Source of the DNA: Sphingomonas jejuensis
GTDB taxonomy: Bacteria > Pseudomonadota > Alphaproteobacteria > Sphingomonadales > Sphingomonadaceae
Length of the DNA stretch: 64,000 nucleotides
NCBI RefSeq assembly: GCF_011927695.1
Contig: NZ_JAATJE010000001.1
Coordinates: 868,001 to 932,000 of the forward strand
Direction: 5' to 3'
Under the pieces are notes generated by a model that saw only the letters and a list, made by a program, of their open reading frames with translations, was not told the DNA's origin and searched no databases. A program made the translations under genes and the position numbers. Below are positions 25,901 to 34,011 of this stretch, in pieces (the first letter of the stretch is position 1; every line of letters starts with the position of its first letter).

Positions 25901-25973
25901 CTTTACCATTCCGGTTTCGCCGCAAGGGCGCTTCTTCTACGCGGGAGCGCGCGTGAACCTGCCCTCCTTCTGA
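22905..25973 (+). pseudogene. TonB-dependent receptor interrupted by an in-frame TGA
   Basis: The reading frame of about 1022 codons is open from 22905 to 25973 except for one TGA at 24708-24710. The first part (601 codons) has a signal peptide (about 1-26), an ITGSRIRQ start of the plug domain, the plug (about 70-200, with the RTLVLVDGRRH segment) and the first half of the barrel, ending GAEY. The second part continues in the same frame and holds the rest of the barrel with FRGTYAEAVRAPNIGELFG and a C-terminal strand ending in Phe. Both halves look well conserved, so the change is recent, tolerated by readthrough, or an assembly error. Such receptors import plant sugars, peptides or siderophores; the substrate here is unknown. 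Confidence 0.85.
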
Positions 25974-25994
25974 GGCCAGGCGACATCAATTAAC

Positions 25995-26026
25995 AGGGCG
26001 GGGTGTTGCGGCGCCCCGCCCTTTTT
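25995..26026 (+). terminator. Intrinsic terminator of the TonB receptor gene
   Basis: A nine-base-pair perfect stem (25995-26003 with 26014-26022), a ten-base loop and a T run at 26022-26026 follow the receptor stop by 21 bases. It has all the features of a strong terminator. Confidence 0.9.
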
Positions 26027-26061
26027 GTATCCGTAGCGGGACTGAAAGAGGGGAATCGGCG

Positions 26062-29000
26062 ATGAGGTATGATGTGATCTGGGCGCTTGCCGCCGTGCTT
26101 GCCGTGACGCCGCTTGCCGCTCAGGTCGCCGATCAGCAACCACCCGAGGATCCCGTCGAAGCCACCGAGGCGCCCGAGGATGAGGCTCGCGAGGTGACGG
26201 AGGATCGCGATGCCCTTCCGCCGGCGCCCTTGCCGACGCCGTCCCCTGCGCCGAACACGGCGGCGTCAACCGCGCCCGCGCCATCCGCCCCGACGCCGGC
26301 CAAGTGGGACGTCAATGCACCACCGGGTGCGACGATCCGGCAGGTGCCGATCAACGTCACCGAGGGGACCTGGATCAACCTGGACGTCTCGCCTGACGGC
26401 CGCACCATCCTGTTCGACCTCCTGGGCGACATCTACACGCTGCCGATCGGCGGGGGCACGGCGACGCGGATCGCGGAGGGTCTGGCGTTCGAGACGCATC
26501 CGCGCTGGTCCCCGGACGGGCGCCGCATCGCCTTCACCTCGGACCGGGGTGGGGGCGACAACATCTGGATCATGAACGCGGACGGCAGCGACAAGCGGCA
26601 GCTGACGCGCGAGACCTTCCGCCTGCTCAACCAGCCCACGTGGAGCCCGGACGGGCGCTTCATCGCGGCGAAGAAGCATTTCACCACCGGCCGCTCGCTC
26701 GGCACGGGTGAGGTCTGGCTGTACCATGTGTCCGGTGGTGAGGGCGTGCCGCTCGTCGAGCGGCCGAACCCCCAGCACCAGAAGGAACTTGGCGAGCCGA
26801 CCTATGCGCCCGACGGCCGGGGGATCTACTTCGTGCGCAACACCACGCCGGGGCCGATCTTCGAGTACGCGCAGGATTCGAACACCGAGCTGTTTGCAAT
26901 CGAGCGCTACGACATCGACAGCGGGGAGACCGAGGAGGTGACGGGCGGGCCCGGCGGCGCGGTGCGTCCCGCGCCGTCGCCGGACGGCAAGTGGCTGGCG
27001 TTCGTCAGGCGCGAGGCGACCGAGTCCAAGCTTTACGTCCGCAACCTCGAAACGGGCGAGGAGCGCAAGATCTACGACGCGCTCGACAAGGACATGCAGG
27101 AGACCTGGGCGGTCCACGGCGTCTATCCGAACATGAGCTGGACGCCCAACAGCCGCTCCATCCTGTTCTGGGCAGGCGGGCAGATCCGCCGCATCTCGCC
27201 CGACGGCGGCGAGGCGACCGTCATTCCGTTCCGCGTGACCGACAGCCGCGGCGTCATCGATCCGCCCCGCAATGCCGTCGATCTGGCGCCTGCCGAAGCA
27301 AGCACGGCGATGGTGCGCTTCGCCGAAGTGTCGCCGGACGGGCGCCAGGTGGTGTTCGAAAGCCTGGGCAAGCTGTGGATCCGATCCACCAGCGGCAATG
27401 CCGCGCCGCGCAGGCTGACCCGGGGCGGCGATGGCTTCGAGCTTTTCCCGAGCTGGTCGCGCGACGGGCGTCGCATCGCCTTTGTTCGCTGGACGGACCG
27501 GGGGCTTGGTGAGCTGCGGACCATCGGTGCGGCCGGTGGTGCGGAGACGCTGGTGGTGGACGGTGGTGATCATTTCGCCCGACCCCGCTTCTCGCCCGAT
27601 GGCGAAACGCTGCTGGTGGAGGTGAACGGCGGCGGGCGCCTTGTCTCGGATCGTCAGCGGCGGCGGTCGGGCACCTATCTCGTGCCGGCAGCCGGCGGAT
27701 CGCCTGTCCGCGTGGAGGCCGATCTTTCGGCCCCGCACTTCGCCGATCGCGACGACCGTATCTACGGCATGGAGGCGGAGGGTGACACCCGGCGCCTGGT
27801 CAGCGTGGCACGCGACGGTTCGGGCAAGCGCGTCCATGCAAGCGGCGAGCTGATCAACGGCTTCCGCGTGTCGCCGGACGGCCAGTTTTTCGCGTTCAGC
27901 CAAAATTACGACGCCTGGGTCGAGCCGATGTTGCCGGGAACGCAGGCCGTCGGCGCCGGACGGTCGGCGACCGCGCTTCCGGTCACGCGCGTCAGCGGGT
28001 CGGGCGCGGAGTATATCCACTGGTCGAACAACGGCCGCACGATCAACTGGAGCCTGGGGCCGACGCTCTATTCCGCGCCGGTCGACCGGCTGTTCCGGCA
28101 GGCGCCGGCGGCAGCGGGCGAGACGCCGCCGCGTTTCGAGCCGCCGCGCGACGGCCTCTCCCTCGCGATGTCCTATGATGTGGCGCGGCCGAGCGGCCGG
28201 GTGGCGCTGACCGGCGCACGGATCGTCACCATGGCGGCGGCGGACGGCGGCGTGATCGACGATGGCGTGATCCTGATCGATGGCGATCGCATCCAGGCGG
28301 TGGGGCCGCGCGCCTCCACCCCGATCCCGGCGGGAACGCGGACAATCGACCTTGCCGGCAAGACGGTCATTCCCGGCCTGGTCGATGCCCATGCCCACGG
28401 GCCCTATGGATCTGACGAGATCATCCCCCAGCAGAACTGGGCGCAGATGGTGAACCTGGCGATGGGCGTGACCACGATCCACGATCCGTCGAGCCAGGCG
28501 TCCGAGGTGTTCGCCGCGTCCGAATATCAGCGCGCCGGCCTGATCCTCGCGCCGCGGACGATGTCGACCGGCGAGATCGTCTATGGCGCGCGGGCGCCCG
28601 GTGTTTACGCCCAAATTGACGGTCTGGACGATGCCCGGGCGCATGTCCGGCGGCTTCGCGCGCAGGGCGGCCGGAGCGTCAAGAACTACAACCAGCCCCG
28701 GCGCGATCAGCGCCAGCAGGTGGTGGCCGCCAGCCGCGAGGAGCGGATGAACGTCGTGGCGGAAGGCGGGTCGCTGTTCGGCATGGACATGACGCTGATC
28801 GCGGACGGCAACACGACGCTGGAGCACAACATCCCGCAGCTGAACCTCTACGAGGATGTGCTGAGCTTCTTCTCGCAGACGCGGGTGGGTTACACGCCGA
28901 CGCTGGTCGTCACCTATGGCGGCCTTGCCGGGGATCCGTACTGGCGGGCGCACACCAACGTGTTCGAGCAGCCGGTCCTGCGTCGCCACGAGCCGCCGGC

Positions 29001-29433
29001 TGTGCTGCTGGCCGCCAACGCCCGCCGGTCGATCGCGCCCGACGCGCAATATGTCGACGACGACAGCGCGCGTGAGGCCCGCAAGCTGGCGCAGCGCGGC
29101 GTGCCCGTGTCGATCGGCGCGCATGGCCAGGAGGCCGGCATCGGCGCGCACTGGGAGCTGTGGTCCTTCGTGCGGGGCGGGATGACGCCGGTGGAGGCGC
29201 TTGCCGCCGGCACGATCGTATCGGCCCGGTCGCTGGGATATGACCGGGACGTCGGGTCGCTGGAGGCCGGCAAGCTGGCCGACCTCGTGGTGCTCGACGC
29301 CGATCCGCTGACCGACATCCGCAATTCGGAGCGGGTGTCGCAGGTGATGCTGGGCGGCCGTCTGTACGACGCGGCGACGCTCAACGAGACGGGCACCGGC
29401 AACCGCCAGCGCCTGCCATATTGGTGGGAATGA
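26062..29433 (+). CDS. Secreted amidohydrolase with N-terminal PD40 beta-propeller
   Basis: The protein has 1123 residues. A signal peptide (about 1-20) is followed by an acidic, Pro/Ala-rich linker (about 22-75). TolB/PD40-type propeller repeats fill about 85-700, with repeated SPDGR units such as VSPDGRTIL, WSPDGRRIAF and WSPDGRFIA. The amidohydrolase domain (about 715-1110) has VDAHAHG for the first metal ligands, further His in LEHNIP and IGAHGQE, and ends with the LEAGKLADLVVLDADP signature. Proteins of this architecture are common in proteobacterial periplasms and are thought to hydrolyse cyclic amides or dipeptides; the substrate is unknown. It follows the TonB receptor, so import and processing of one substrate is possible but unproven. 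Confidence 0.88.
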   Translation: MRYDVIWALAAVLAVTPLAAQVADQQPPEDPVEATEAPEDEAREVTEDRDALPPAPLPTPSPAPNTAASTAPAPSAPTPAKWDVNAPPGATIRQVPINVTEGTWINLDVSPDGRTILFDLLGDIYTLPIGGGTATRIAEGLAFETHPRWSPDGRRIAFTSDRGGGDNIWIMNADGSDKRQLTRETFRLLNQPTWSPDGRFIAAKKHFTTGRSLGTGEVWLYHVSGGEGVPLVERPNPQHQKELGEPTYAPDGRGIYFVRNTTPGPIFEYAQDSNTELFAIERYDIDSGETEEVTGGPGGAVRPAPSPDGKWLAFVRREATESKLYVRNLETGEERKIYDALDKDMQETWAVHGVYPNMSWTPNSRSILFWAGGQIRRISPDGGEATVIPFRVTDSRGVIDPPRNAVDLAPAEASTAMVRFAEVSPDGRQVVFESLGKLWIRSTSGNAAPRRLTRGGDGFELFPSWSRDGRRIAFVRWTDRGLGELRTIGAAGGAETLVVDGGDHFARPRFSPDGETLLVEVNGGGRLVSDRQRRRSGTYLVPAAGGSPVRVEADLSAPHFADRDDRIYGMEAEGDTRRLVSVARDGSGKRVHASGELINGFRVSPDGQFFAFSQNYDAWVEPMLPGTQAVGAGRSATALPVTRVSGSGAEYIHWSNNGRTINWSLGPTLYSAPVDRLFRQAPAAAGETPPRFEPPRDGLSLAMSYDVARPSGRVALTGARIVTMAAADGGVIDDGVILIDGDRIQAVGPRASTPIPAGTRTIDLAGKTVIPGLVDAHAHGPYGSDEIIPQQNWAQMVNLAMGVTTIHDPSSQASEVFAASEYQRAGLILAPRTMSTGEIVYGARAPGVYAQIDGLDDARAHVRRLRAQGGRSVKNYNQPRRDQRQQVVAASREERMNVVAEGGSLFGMDMTLIADGNTTLEHNIPQLNLYEDVLSFFSQTRVGYTPTLVVTYGGLAGDPYWRAHTNVFEQPVLRRHEPPAVLLAANARRSIAPDAQYVDDDSAREARKLAQRGVPVSIGAHGQEAGIGAHWELWSFVRGGMTPVEALAAGTIVSARSLGYDRDVGSLEAGKLADLVVLDADPLTDIRNSERVSQVMLGGRLYDAATLNETGTGNRQRLPYWWE

Positions 29434-29446
29434 TCGCGACCGCGCA

Positions 29447-31804
29447 ATGATCGTCCTGTCGCCCGTCCTCGCCGTCGCTGCCGGGGTCATCCTTGCCCTG
29501 TGGCTGACGGCGGGTGCCGCGATGCTGGTGCGTGGCCGCCGCCTGCGCGAGGAGGCGCTGCAGGCGCGGCGCCGCGGTGACCGGTTGCTGGAGCTGATCG
29601 ACACCGCGCCGGCCGCGCCGCTGGTCGTCCACGCCGATGGAGGACTGGAGGCGCCATTGCGGCTGATGGCGTGGCTGGGGCTGGACGAGGTGCCGGCCAC
29701 CCTGTCCGGGCTGTCGGCGGACGACCGCGGCCTGCAGGTGGCCGACCTGGCGGCGCTGGCCGACGACATCGCGTCGGCCCGGGTCACCGCCCGGCCGTTC
29801 ACCCGCGCCGTGAAGGTGCGCGGATCGTCCCGGACATTGCTGGTGCGCGGTGCTGCGGGCGTCTTCAGCGACGGGCAGCCGAGCGACGTGCTGCTGTGGT
29901 TCTTCGACATGACGGAGAGCCAGACGGAGATCGCGCAGTTGCGCGAGGAGGGCGCGCGGCTGTCCCGCGCCTTTGATGCGCTGTCCGGGCTGATCGAGGC
30001 GTCACCCATCCCGATGTGGCACCGCGGGCCCGACCTGCGCCTGACGCTGGTCAACAGCGCCTATGTCCGGGCGGTGGAGGCCGAGGATGCGCAGGACGTG
30101 GTGCGCCGCGGGCTCGAGCTGATCGAGACGGCCGGATCCAAGGGGCCGCTGGCGATGGCGGCGGCGGCGCGCGAAAGCCGAAGAATTTCCAGCCGCACCG
30201 TTCCCGCGACGATCGCGGGCGAGCGACGGATGTTCAACATCGTCGACGTGCCGCTGGGCGATGCCGGTGTCGCGGGCTACGCCATCGACATCGACGCGCA
30301 GGAGCAGGCCCGCCTCGCGCTCGACCGCTTCGTGATGGCGCAGCGCGACACGCTCGACCGGCTGTCGGCGGGCGTGGTGCAGTTCGGGCCCGACCGGACG
30401 CTGTTGTTCTGCAACCAGCCGTTCCAGCGCCTGTTCGCGCTCAGACCGGAATGGCTGGCCGAACGCCCCGAGTTCGACCGGGTGCTGGAACGCATGCGGG
30501 AAGCGGGACGGCTGCCGGAGGTCCGGGACTTCCGCGGGTGGCGTGACGAGCGCCGCGGCTGGTTCACCAGCCCCGACGGCGGCACGGAGGAGCATTGGAC
30601 GCTTCCCGGCGGCGCGCACTTCCGCGTCGTCGCACAGCCGCTGCCGGACGGCGGGCTGATCGTGATCTTCGAGGATCAGACGGAGCAGTTGGCGCTCGCC
30701 AGCGCGCGCGACACGCTGCTGCGGGTGCGCGCGGCAACCTTCGACAATCTGTTCGAAGGCATCGGCGTGTTCGCCGCGGACGGCCGGCTTCAGCTGTGGA
30801 ACAGCAAGTTCCGCGACATCTGGGAGTTCGACGAGGAACTGCTTGCCACCCATCCGCGCGTCGACCGGTTGGCGGAGGCGGCGTCGCAGCGGCTGAGCAA
30901 TCCCAGCCGCGCGGCGATCCTGCGCGAGCTGGTCCGAGTCGCCACCACCGACCGCAAGCAGCGCGCCGGCCGCGTGGCATTGAAGAACGGCAGCCATTTC
31001 GAGTTCGCCGCCGTTCCGCTGCCGGACGGCAACGCGCTGTTCACGATGCTGGACATCACCGACAGCCGCCGGATCGAGGCGGCGCTGCGCGACCGCAACG
31101 AGGCGCTGGAGGCCGCCGACAAGGTGAAGACGGCCTTTGTCGCCAACATGAGCTATGAATTGCGCACGCCGCTCACCTCGATCGGCGGGTTCGCCGAGAT
31201 GCTCGCCGGCGGCTATGCGGGCGACCTGAGCGGGCAGGCGGCCGACTATGTCGAGGCGATCCTGGAATCGGTGTCGCGGCTGGGATCGCTGATCGATTCG
31301 GTGCTGGACCTGACGCAAAGCGCCGCCGGATCCCTGCCGATCGAGAGCAGCTCGATCGATCTGGCGCGCCTGTGCCGCGATGCCGCAGAACAGGTGCGGA
31401 CCTTGGCCGACGAGCGGTCGATCAGCCTGCAGGTCGATCTGCCGGCATCGCTGGGGCGGTTCGACGGGGACGCGCGGCGGCTGAGGCAGGCCTTCGACAA
31501 TCTGGTCGAGAATGCCGTGCGCTACACGCAGGTCGGCGGGCGGGTGGAGGTGCGCGGGCACGGCGACGACAAGGAAGTCGTGCTCACCGTGTCGGACAAC
31601 GGCCCGGGCATGAACAGCGCGGAGCAGGCGCAGGCGTTCGACAGGTTCGGGCGCGCCGAGTCCGACCGCGACGACGGGATGTCGTCGCTGGGGCTCGGCC
31701 TGCCGCTCGCCCGGCAGTTCGTCGAGGCGCATGGCGGGACGCTCACCATGACGTCCGAGGTGGGCACGGGTACCGCCGTCACGGTGACGTTGCCGCGACG
31801 ATGA
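29447..31804 (+). CDS. divL: DivL-type cell-cycle pseudo-histidine kinase
   Basis: The protein has 785 residues, close to the 769 of Caulobacter DivL. One N-terminal transmembrane helix (about 3-27) is followed by several PAS-like domains (about 40-545). The dimerisation helix carries Tyr570 in MSYELRTPL, where a normal kinase has His. That substitution is the mark of DivL, which controls CckA and thereby CtrA through PAS-domain interactions, not autophosphorylation on His. The ATPase domain is intact, with NLVENAVRYT (N box), VSDNGPGM (G1) and SSLGLGLPLA (G2). It begins the packed divL-tsaE-amgK-murU series, overlapping tsaE by four bases. Confidence 0.9.
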   Translation: MIVLSPVLAVAAGVILALWLTAGAAMLVRGRRLREEALQARRRGDRLLELIDTAPAAPLVVHADGGLEAPLRLMAWLGLDEVPATLSGLSADDRGLQVADLAALADDIASARVTARPFTRAVKVRGSSRTLLVRGAAGVFSDGQPSDVLLWFFDMTESQTEIAQLREEGARLSRAFDALSGLIEASPIPMWHRGPDLRLTLVNSAYVRAVEAEDAQDVVRRGLELIETAGSKGPLAMAAAARESRRISSRTVPATIAGERRMFNIVDVPLGDAGVAGYAIDIDAQEQARLALDRFVMAQRDTLDRLSAGVVQFGPDRTLLFCNQPFQRLFALRPEWLAERPEFDRVLERMREAGRLPEVRDFRGWRDERRGWFTSPDGGTEEHWTLPGGAHFRVVAQPLPDGGLIVIFEDQTEQLALASARDTLLRVRAATFDNLFEGIGVFAADGRLQLWNSKFRDIWEFDEELLATHPRVDRLAEAASQRLSNPSRAAILRELVRVATTDRKQRAGRVALKNGSHFEFAAVPLPDGNALFTMLDITDSRRIEAALRDRNEALEAADKVKTAFVANMSYELRTPLTSIGGFAEMLAGGYAGDLSGQAADYVEAILESVSRLGSLIDSVLDLTQSAAGSLPIESSSIDLARLCRDAAEQVRTLADERSISLQVDLPASLGRFDGDARRLRQAFDNLVENAVRYTQVGGRVEVRGHGDDKEVVLTVSDNGPGMNSAEQAQAFDRFGRAESDRDDGMSSLGLGLPLARQFVEAHGGTLTMTSEVGTGTAVTVTLPRR

Positions 31805-32244
31805 TCCTGGTCGACGACGGTGCGACGATGGCATTCGGCATGGCGATCGCCGGACATGTCGAGCGCGGCGACCTGATCACGCTGTCCGGCGATCTGGGCG
31901 CAGGCAAGACGACACTCGCGCGCGGTCTGCTGCGCGGACTGGGCCTCCAGGAGGAAGCACCGAGCCCGAGCTTTGCGATCCTGCTGCCCTATCAGCCGCC
32001 GCTGCTTCGCCTGCCGGTCGCGCATGTCGACCTCTACCGCATCGAGGATGTCGGCGAGCTCGAGGAGCTTGGCCTGGAAGAAGCGCGGGCGGACGGATTG
32101 CTGCTGGTCGAATGGCCCGAGCACGCGGCGGGCGTGCCCGTGCTGCAGGATGCGCTCGCCCTGCGGCTCGACATCGTCGATGGCGGCCGGCGCTTGACAG
32201 CCGACGTGCCTGCCGCTTGGGAGCGGCGATGGCCGCCACGATGA
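31801..32244 (+). CDS. tsaE: tRNA threonylcarbamoyladenosine biosynthesis ATPase TsaE
   Basis: The protein has 147 residues from the ATG at 31801, which overlaps the divL stop (ATGA). The Walker A motif is in GDLGAGKTT, the switch-like segment is EAPSPSFAILLPY (the usual motif is V-x-S-P-T-F) and the Walker B-like HVDLYRIED follows, with LLLVEWPEHA near the end. It works with TsaB and TsaD to make t6A37 in ANN-decoding tRNAs, such as the tRNA-Asn at 47310. Placement between divL and amgK is the alphaproteobacterial arrangement I know. The start of the next gene overlaps its 3' end. Confidence 0.93.
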   Translation: MILVDDGATMAFGMAIAGHVERGDLITLSGDLGAGKTTLARGLLRGLGLQEEAPSPSFAILLPYQPPLLRLPVAHVDLYRIEDVGELEELGLEEARADGLLLVEWPEHAAGVPVLQDALALRLDIVDGGRRLTADVPAAWERRWPPR

Positions 32245-33209
32245 TCGCGCCGCCGCATGCGGCGGATTTCCTGGCAACAGCAGGGTGGCCGGGTGCCGCC
32301 ATCCTCCCGTTGGCCGGCGATGCGTCGTTCCGCCGATATTTCCGTGTCCGGGACGCGGGCCGTGCCGCCGTCCTGATGGATGCGCCTCCGCCGGAGGATC
32401 CCCGGCCGTTCATCGCCGTGGGGGAGCAGCTGCTCGCCGCCGGCCTTGCGGCGCCACGCGTGCTCGCCGCCGACCTGGAGCGCGGCTTGCTTCTGCTCGA
32501 CGATTTCGGCGACGCGCAGATGAAGGGCGTGGTGGAGGCCGATCCCGCGGCGGAGGAAGCGATCTACGCCGACGCCGTCGACCTTCTCGTCCATCTTCAG
32601 CGCCATGGGGCGGGTGCGCTTCCGCCCTATGACCGCGACGTGCTGCTGCGCGAGGCGCGGCTGTTGCCGGAATGGTATGCGCCGATGACCGGGCAGGCGG
32701 TGGATGCGGCCGGATATGACGCCGCGTGGGACGCCGTGCTGGAGCCGCTCTACCAGCCGGCCGCGCGGGCGGTGGTCGTGCTGAGGGACTATCACAGCGA
32801 AAACATCATGCTGCTCGATGGCCGCAGCGGCATCGATCGGCTGGGACTGCTCGATTATCAGGACGCGCTGGCGGGTCACCCGGCCTATGACCTCGTCTCG
32901 CTGCTGCAGGATGCGCGGCGTGACGTGCCGGACGCGCTGGAAGCGGCGATGCTGGCGCGCTTCCGGTCGGCGACGGCGGGGGACGAAGCGTTCGATGCGG
33001 CGTACCATCTGCTCGGCGCGCAGCGGAATGCGAAGATCATCGGCATCTTCGCGCGCCTGGCGGTGCGGGATGGAAAGCCCCGTTACCTGGAGCTGCTGCC
33101 GCGGGTCTGGCGATATCTGGAACGCGACCTCAACCATCCGGCGTTGAAGCCGGTGGCGGACTGGTTCGCGCTCAACCTGCCGGCGGACCGGCGCGAGGGT
33201 CACCGATGA
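32229..33209 (+). CDS. amgK: Anomeric MurNAc/GlcNAc kinase (APH-fold)
   Basis: The protein has 326 residues from the ATG at 32229, which has GGGAG five bases upstream; the ATG at 32241, which overlaps the tsaE stop, is an alternative. The aminoglycoside phosphotransferase fold shows FRRYFRV (nucleotide loop), LRDYHSENIMLL (catalytic loop; usually H-x-D, here R-D-Y-H) and LLDYQDALAGHPAYDLVSLLQD (metal-binding Asp). The neighbour gene is murU, matching the AmgK-MurU pair of the peptidoglycan recycling bypass, which phosphorylates MurNAc at C1. The activity is assigned by family and neighbour, not measured. Confidence 0.85.
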   Translation: MAATMIAPPHAADFLATAGWPGAAILPLAGDASFRRYFRVRDAGRAAVLMDAPPPEDPRPFIAVGEQLLAAGLAAPRVLAADLERGLLLLDDFGDAQMKGVVEADPAAEEAIYADAVDLLVHLQRHGAGALPPYDRDVLLREARLLPEWYAPMTGQAVDAAGYDAAWDAVLEPLYQPAARAVVVLRDYHSENIMLLDGRSGIDRLGLLDYQDALAGHPAYDLVSLLQDARRDVPDALEAAMLARFRSATAGDEAFDAAYHLLGAQRNAKIIGIFARLAVRDGKPRYLELLPRVWRYLERDLNHPALKPVADWFALNLPADRREGHR

Positions 33210-33964
33210 GCGTCAGCAAGCCGATGTCGATCCGTCCGGCCGAAGGGCGCGATCCGCCGGAAACGGCGATGGTGCTGGCGGCGGGCCTTGGCAAGCGGAT
33301 GCGGCCGCTGACCGCCACGCGCCCGAAGCCTCTGGTGGAGGTGGCGGGGCAGCCGCTGCTCGACCATGTGTTCGACCGGCTGAAGGCAGCGGGCGTGAAG
33401 CGGGCGGTGGTCAACGTCCATTACCTGGCCGACGCGCTGGAGGCGCATCTGCGGCGCCATGTCAGCGGCATCGACGTCACCGTGTCCGACGAGCGCCAGG
33501 CGCTGCTCGAGACCGGCGGCGGGGTCGCCAAGGCCTTGCCGCTGATCGGCCAGAGCCCGTTCCTGGTCGTCAATTCGGACAATCTGTGGATCGACGGACC
33601 GTCCGACACGCTGCGGATGCTCGCGGGGCGGTGGGACGATGCGACCATGGACGCGCTGCTGCTGCTGGTGCCGCTGGCGCGGGCCAACTGCCATCGGGGG
33701 CAGGGAGACTTCCACATGGATCCGCGCGGCCGACTGACGCGGCGGCGGCCGGGCCGGGTGGCGCCGTTCGTGTTCACCGGCATCCAGATCATGTCCGACC
33801 GGCTGCTGGCCGACGCGCCGGGAGGAGCCTTCTCGCTCAACCCGATGTGGGATCGGGCGATGGCGGCGGGACGGCTGTGGGGCCTGGTTCACCAGGGGCT
33901 GTGGTTCGACGTCGGCACGCCGCCGGCGATCCGGCAGACCGAAACGGTGCTGGTGAACGGCTGA
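33206..33964 (+). CDS. murU: MurNAc-1-phosphate uridylyltransferase
   Basis: The protein has 252 residues, starting at an ATG that overlaps the amgK stop (ATGA). The nucleotidyltransferase signature is AMVLAAGLGKRMRPLTATRPKPL, and LVVNSDNLW carries the metal-binding Asp; the substrate loop is LLETGGGVAKALP. It converts MurNAc 1-phosphate to UDP-MurNAc, so cell-wall fragments re-enter synthesis without the fosfomycin-sensitive MurA step (known from Pseudomonas putida). A mannose-1-phosphate guanylyltransferase-like activity is the alternative by family, but the amgK partner favours MurU. It ends 47 bases before addB. Confidence 0.88.
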   Translation: MSVSKPMSIRPAEGRDPPETAMVLAAGLGKRMRPLTATRPKPLVEVAGQPLLDHVFDRLKAAGVKRAVVNVHYLADALEAHLRRHVSGIDVTVSDERQALLETGGGVAKALPLIGQSPFLVVNSDNLWIDGPSDTLRMLAGRWDDATMDALLLLVPLARANCHRGQGDFHMDPRGRLTRRRPGRVAPFVFTGIQIMSDRLLADAPGGAFSLNPMWDRAMAAGRLWGLVHQGLWFDVGTPPAIRQTETVLVNG

Positions 33965-34011
33965 TCCGCTGCCATCTATCCGCCGGGGCGGCGGCCGGGT
34001 AGATCGGGGCG

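Noticed and set aside
23061-25925. A 954-codon minus-strand frame opposite the broken TonB receptor
   Set aside because: I considered it because the receptor is interrupted, but the product has no motif and the plus-strand receptor signal is clear on both sides of the TGA.
26266-30054. A 1262-codon minus-strand frame opposite the amidohydrolase and divL
   Set aside because: It is antisense to two clear genes and crosses their boundary, with low-complexity Arg-rich sequence and no motif.
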